A stretch of 5,524 nucleotides of DNA, taken from the NCBI GenBank assembly GCA_023383735.1, contig JAHDYN010000152.1, positions 1-5,524 on the forward strand, written 5' to 3'. Numbering within the stretch: the stretch's first letter is position 1; every line of letters begins with the position of its first letter. This DNA is from Gammaproteobacteria bacterium. Its GTDB lineage: Bacteria > Pseudomonadota > Gammaproteobacteria > Steroidobacterales > GCA-2729495. Both the position numbers and the translations under genes were made by a program. This document shows, in pieces, positions 5,315 through 5,524 of this stretch. The notes below the pieces were generated by a model. That model saw nothing but the letters and a program-made list of their open reading frames with translations. It was not told the DNA's origin and ran no database searches.

Positions 5315-5524
5315 TCAGACCGGTGCTGCGGTCAGGACCGGCAAGGTCCGTATCCGCTTCCGCGTCGCGGCATGGATTGCGTTGCACAGCGCGGGCGCCA
5401 CGCCCGGCAAGCCGGGTTCGCCGACGCCGCCGGGGCGTCGTTGCTTGCTGGCGATCAGATGCACCTCGATGGCCGGGCTGTGCGCCAGGCGCATGAACGG
5501 GTAGTTGTCGAAATTGCCCGGCTC
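5315..5524 (-). CDS. Molybdopterin-binding oxidoreductase subunit (isoquinoline 1-oxidoreductase beta / xanthine dehydrogenase type), C-terminal end
   Basis: An open frame enters from the right edge on the minus strand and ends with TGA at 5317-5315, giving the last 69 residues of a larger protein. It reads EPGNFDNYPFMRLAHSPAIE, then VHLIAS, GGVGEPGLPGVAPALCNAI and HAATRKRIRTLPV. This is the usual C-terminus of the large molybdopterin cytosine dinucleotide subunit in the xanthine dehydrogenase family, closest in my memory to isoquinoline 1-oxidoreductase beta subunits. The Glu of GVGEPG (codon 5419-5417) fits the conserved active-site glutamate that acts as base in hydroxylation. Such enzymes oxidise N-heterocycles or aldehydes, usually with a small [2Fe-2S] partner subunit. 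The substrate cannot be told from this fragment. Its stop lies 47 bases before the CIA30 start, so cotranscription is possible. Confidence 0.85.
   Translation of the reverse strand, partial: EPGNFDNYPFMRLAHSPAIEVHLIASKQRRPGGVGEPGLPGVAPALCNAIHAATRKRIRTLPVLTAAPV

Noticed and set aside
5293..5317. Five-base inverted repeat TGACA / TGTCA after the molybdoenzyme gene
   Set aside because: The stem is only five bases with a 15-base loop and no T tract, too weak to call a terminator or operator.
5268..5387. Upstream extension of the CIA30 reading frame to an ATG at 5387
   Set aside because: The extra residues have no domain character, overlap the end of the molybdoenzyme gene in another frame, and would bury the twin-arginine signal; the ribosome binding site fits the start at 5267.
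5262..5504. Plus-strand open frame of 80 codons at the right end
   Set aside because: The opposite strand encodes a clearly recognisable molybdoenzyme C-terminus (GGVGEPGLPGVAPAL) over the same bases.

Overview
The window is GC-rich, densely coding DNA from a Gram-negative bacterium, most likely a non-enteric gammaproteobacterium. Three things support this. The gene order pyrG-kdsA-eno-ftsB is a typical gammaproteobacterial housekeeping block (known from Pseudomonas and xanthomonads). KdsA implies lipopolysaccharide with Kdo. The KdsA sequence, as I remember the family, reads most like xanthomonad-type, metal-dependent KdsA. No tRNA, rRNA, CRISPR array, transposase or integrase was seen.

Layout. 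Positions 1-3665 form one plus-strand run of tightly packed genes: the C-terminal end of CTP synthase (pyrG, cut by the window edge), Kdo-8-phosphate synthase (kdsA), enolase (eno), the divisome protein FtsB, and a crotonase-family protein that looks like a delta3-delta2-enoyl-CoA isomerase. The first three genes overlap by 1-4 bases, and the other gaps are about 20 bases, so they are probably cotranscribed. In the better-known versions of this block ftsB is followed by ispD/ispF; here the isomerase gene occupies that place.

Positions 3666-3719 are a short convergent intergenic region holding a perfect 30-bp palindrome, which may serve as a transcription terminator for both strands. From 3720 to the end all genes are on the minus strand. 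In transcription order they are: the C-terminal end of a molybdopterin-binding (xanthine dehydrogenase / isoquinoline 1-oxidoreductase beta type) subunit, cut by the right edge; a small exported CIA30-domain protein with a twin-arginine-like signal; and an outer-membrane-type lipoprotein with a coiled coil, an Ala/Pro linker, a beta-rich domain and a glycine zipper. The gaps of 45-47 bases allow these three to be one operon, but nothing in the sequence proves it.

The plus-strand genes are core functions: pyrimidine nucleotide supply, LPS precursor synthesis, glycolysis and cell division, plus one fatty-acid oxidation enzyme. The minus-strand genes are envelope-oriented and poorly characterised. 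I see no clear defence, mobile or otherwise new multi-gene system. The most interesting parts are the isomerase at the ispD position, the large palindrome, and the molybdoenzyme / CIA30 / glycine-zipper lipoprotein neighbourhood.
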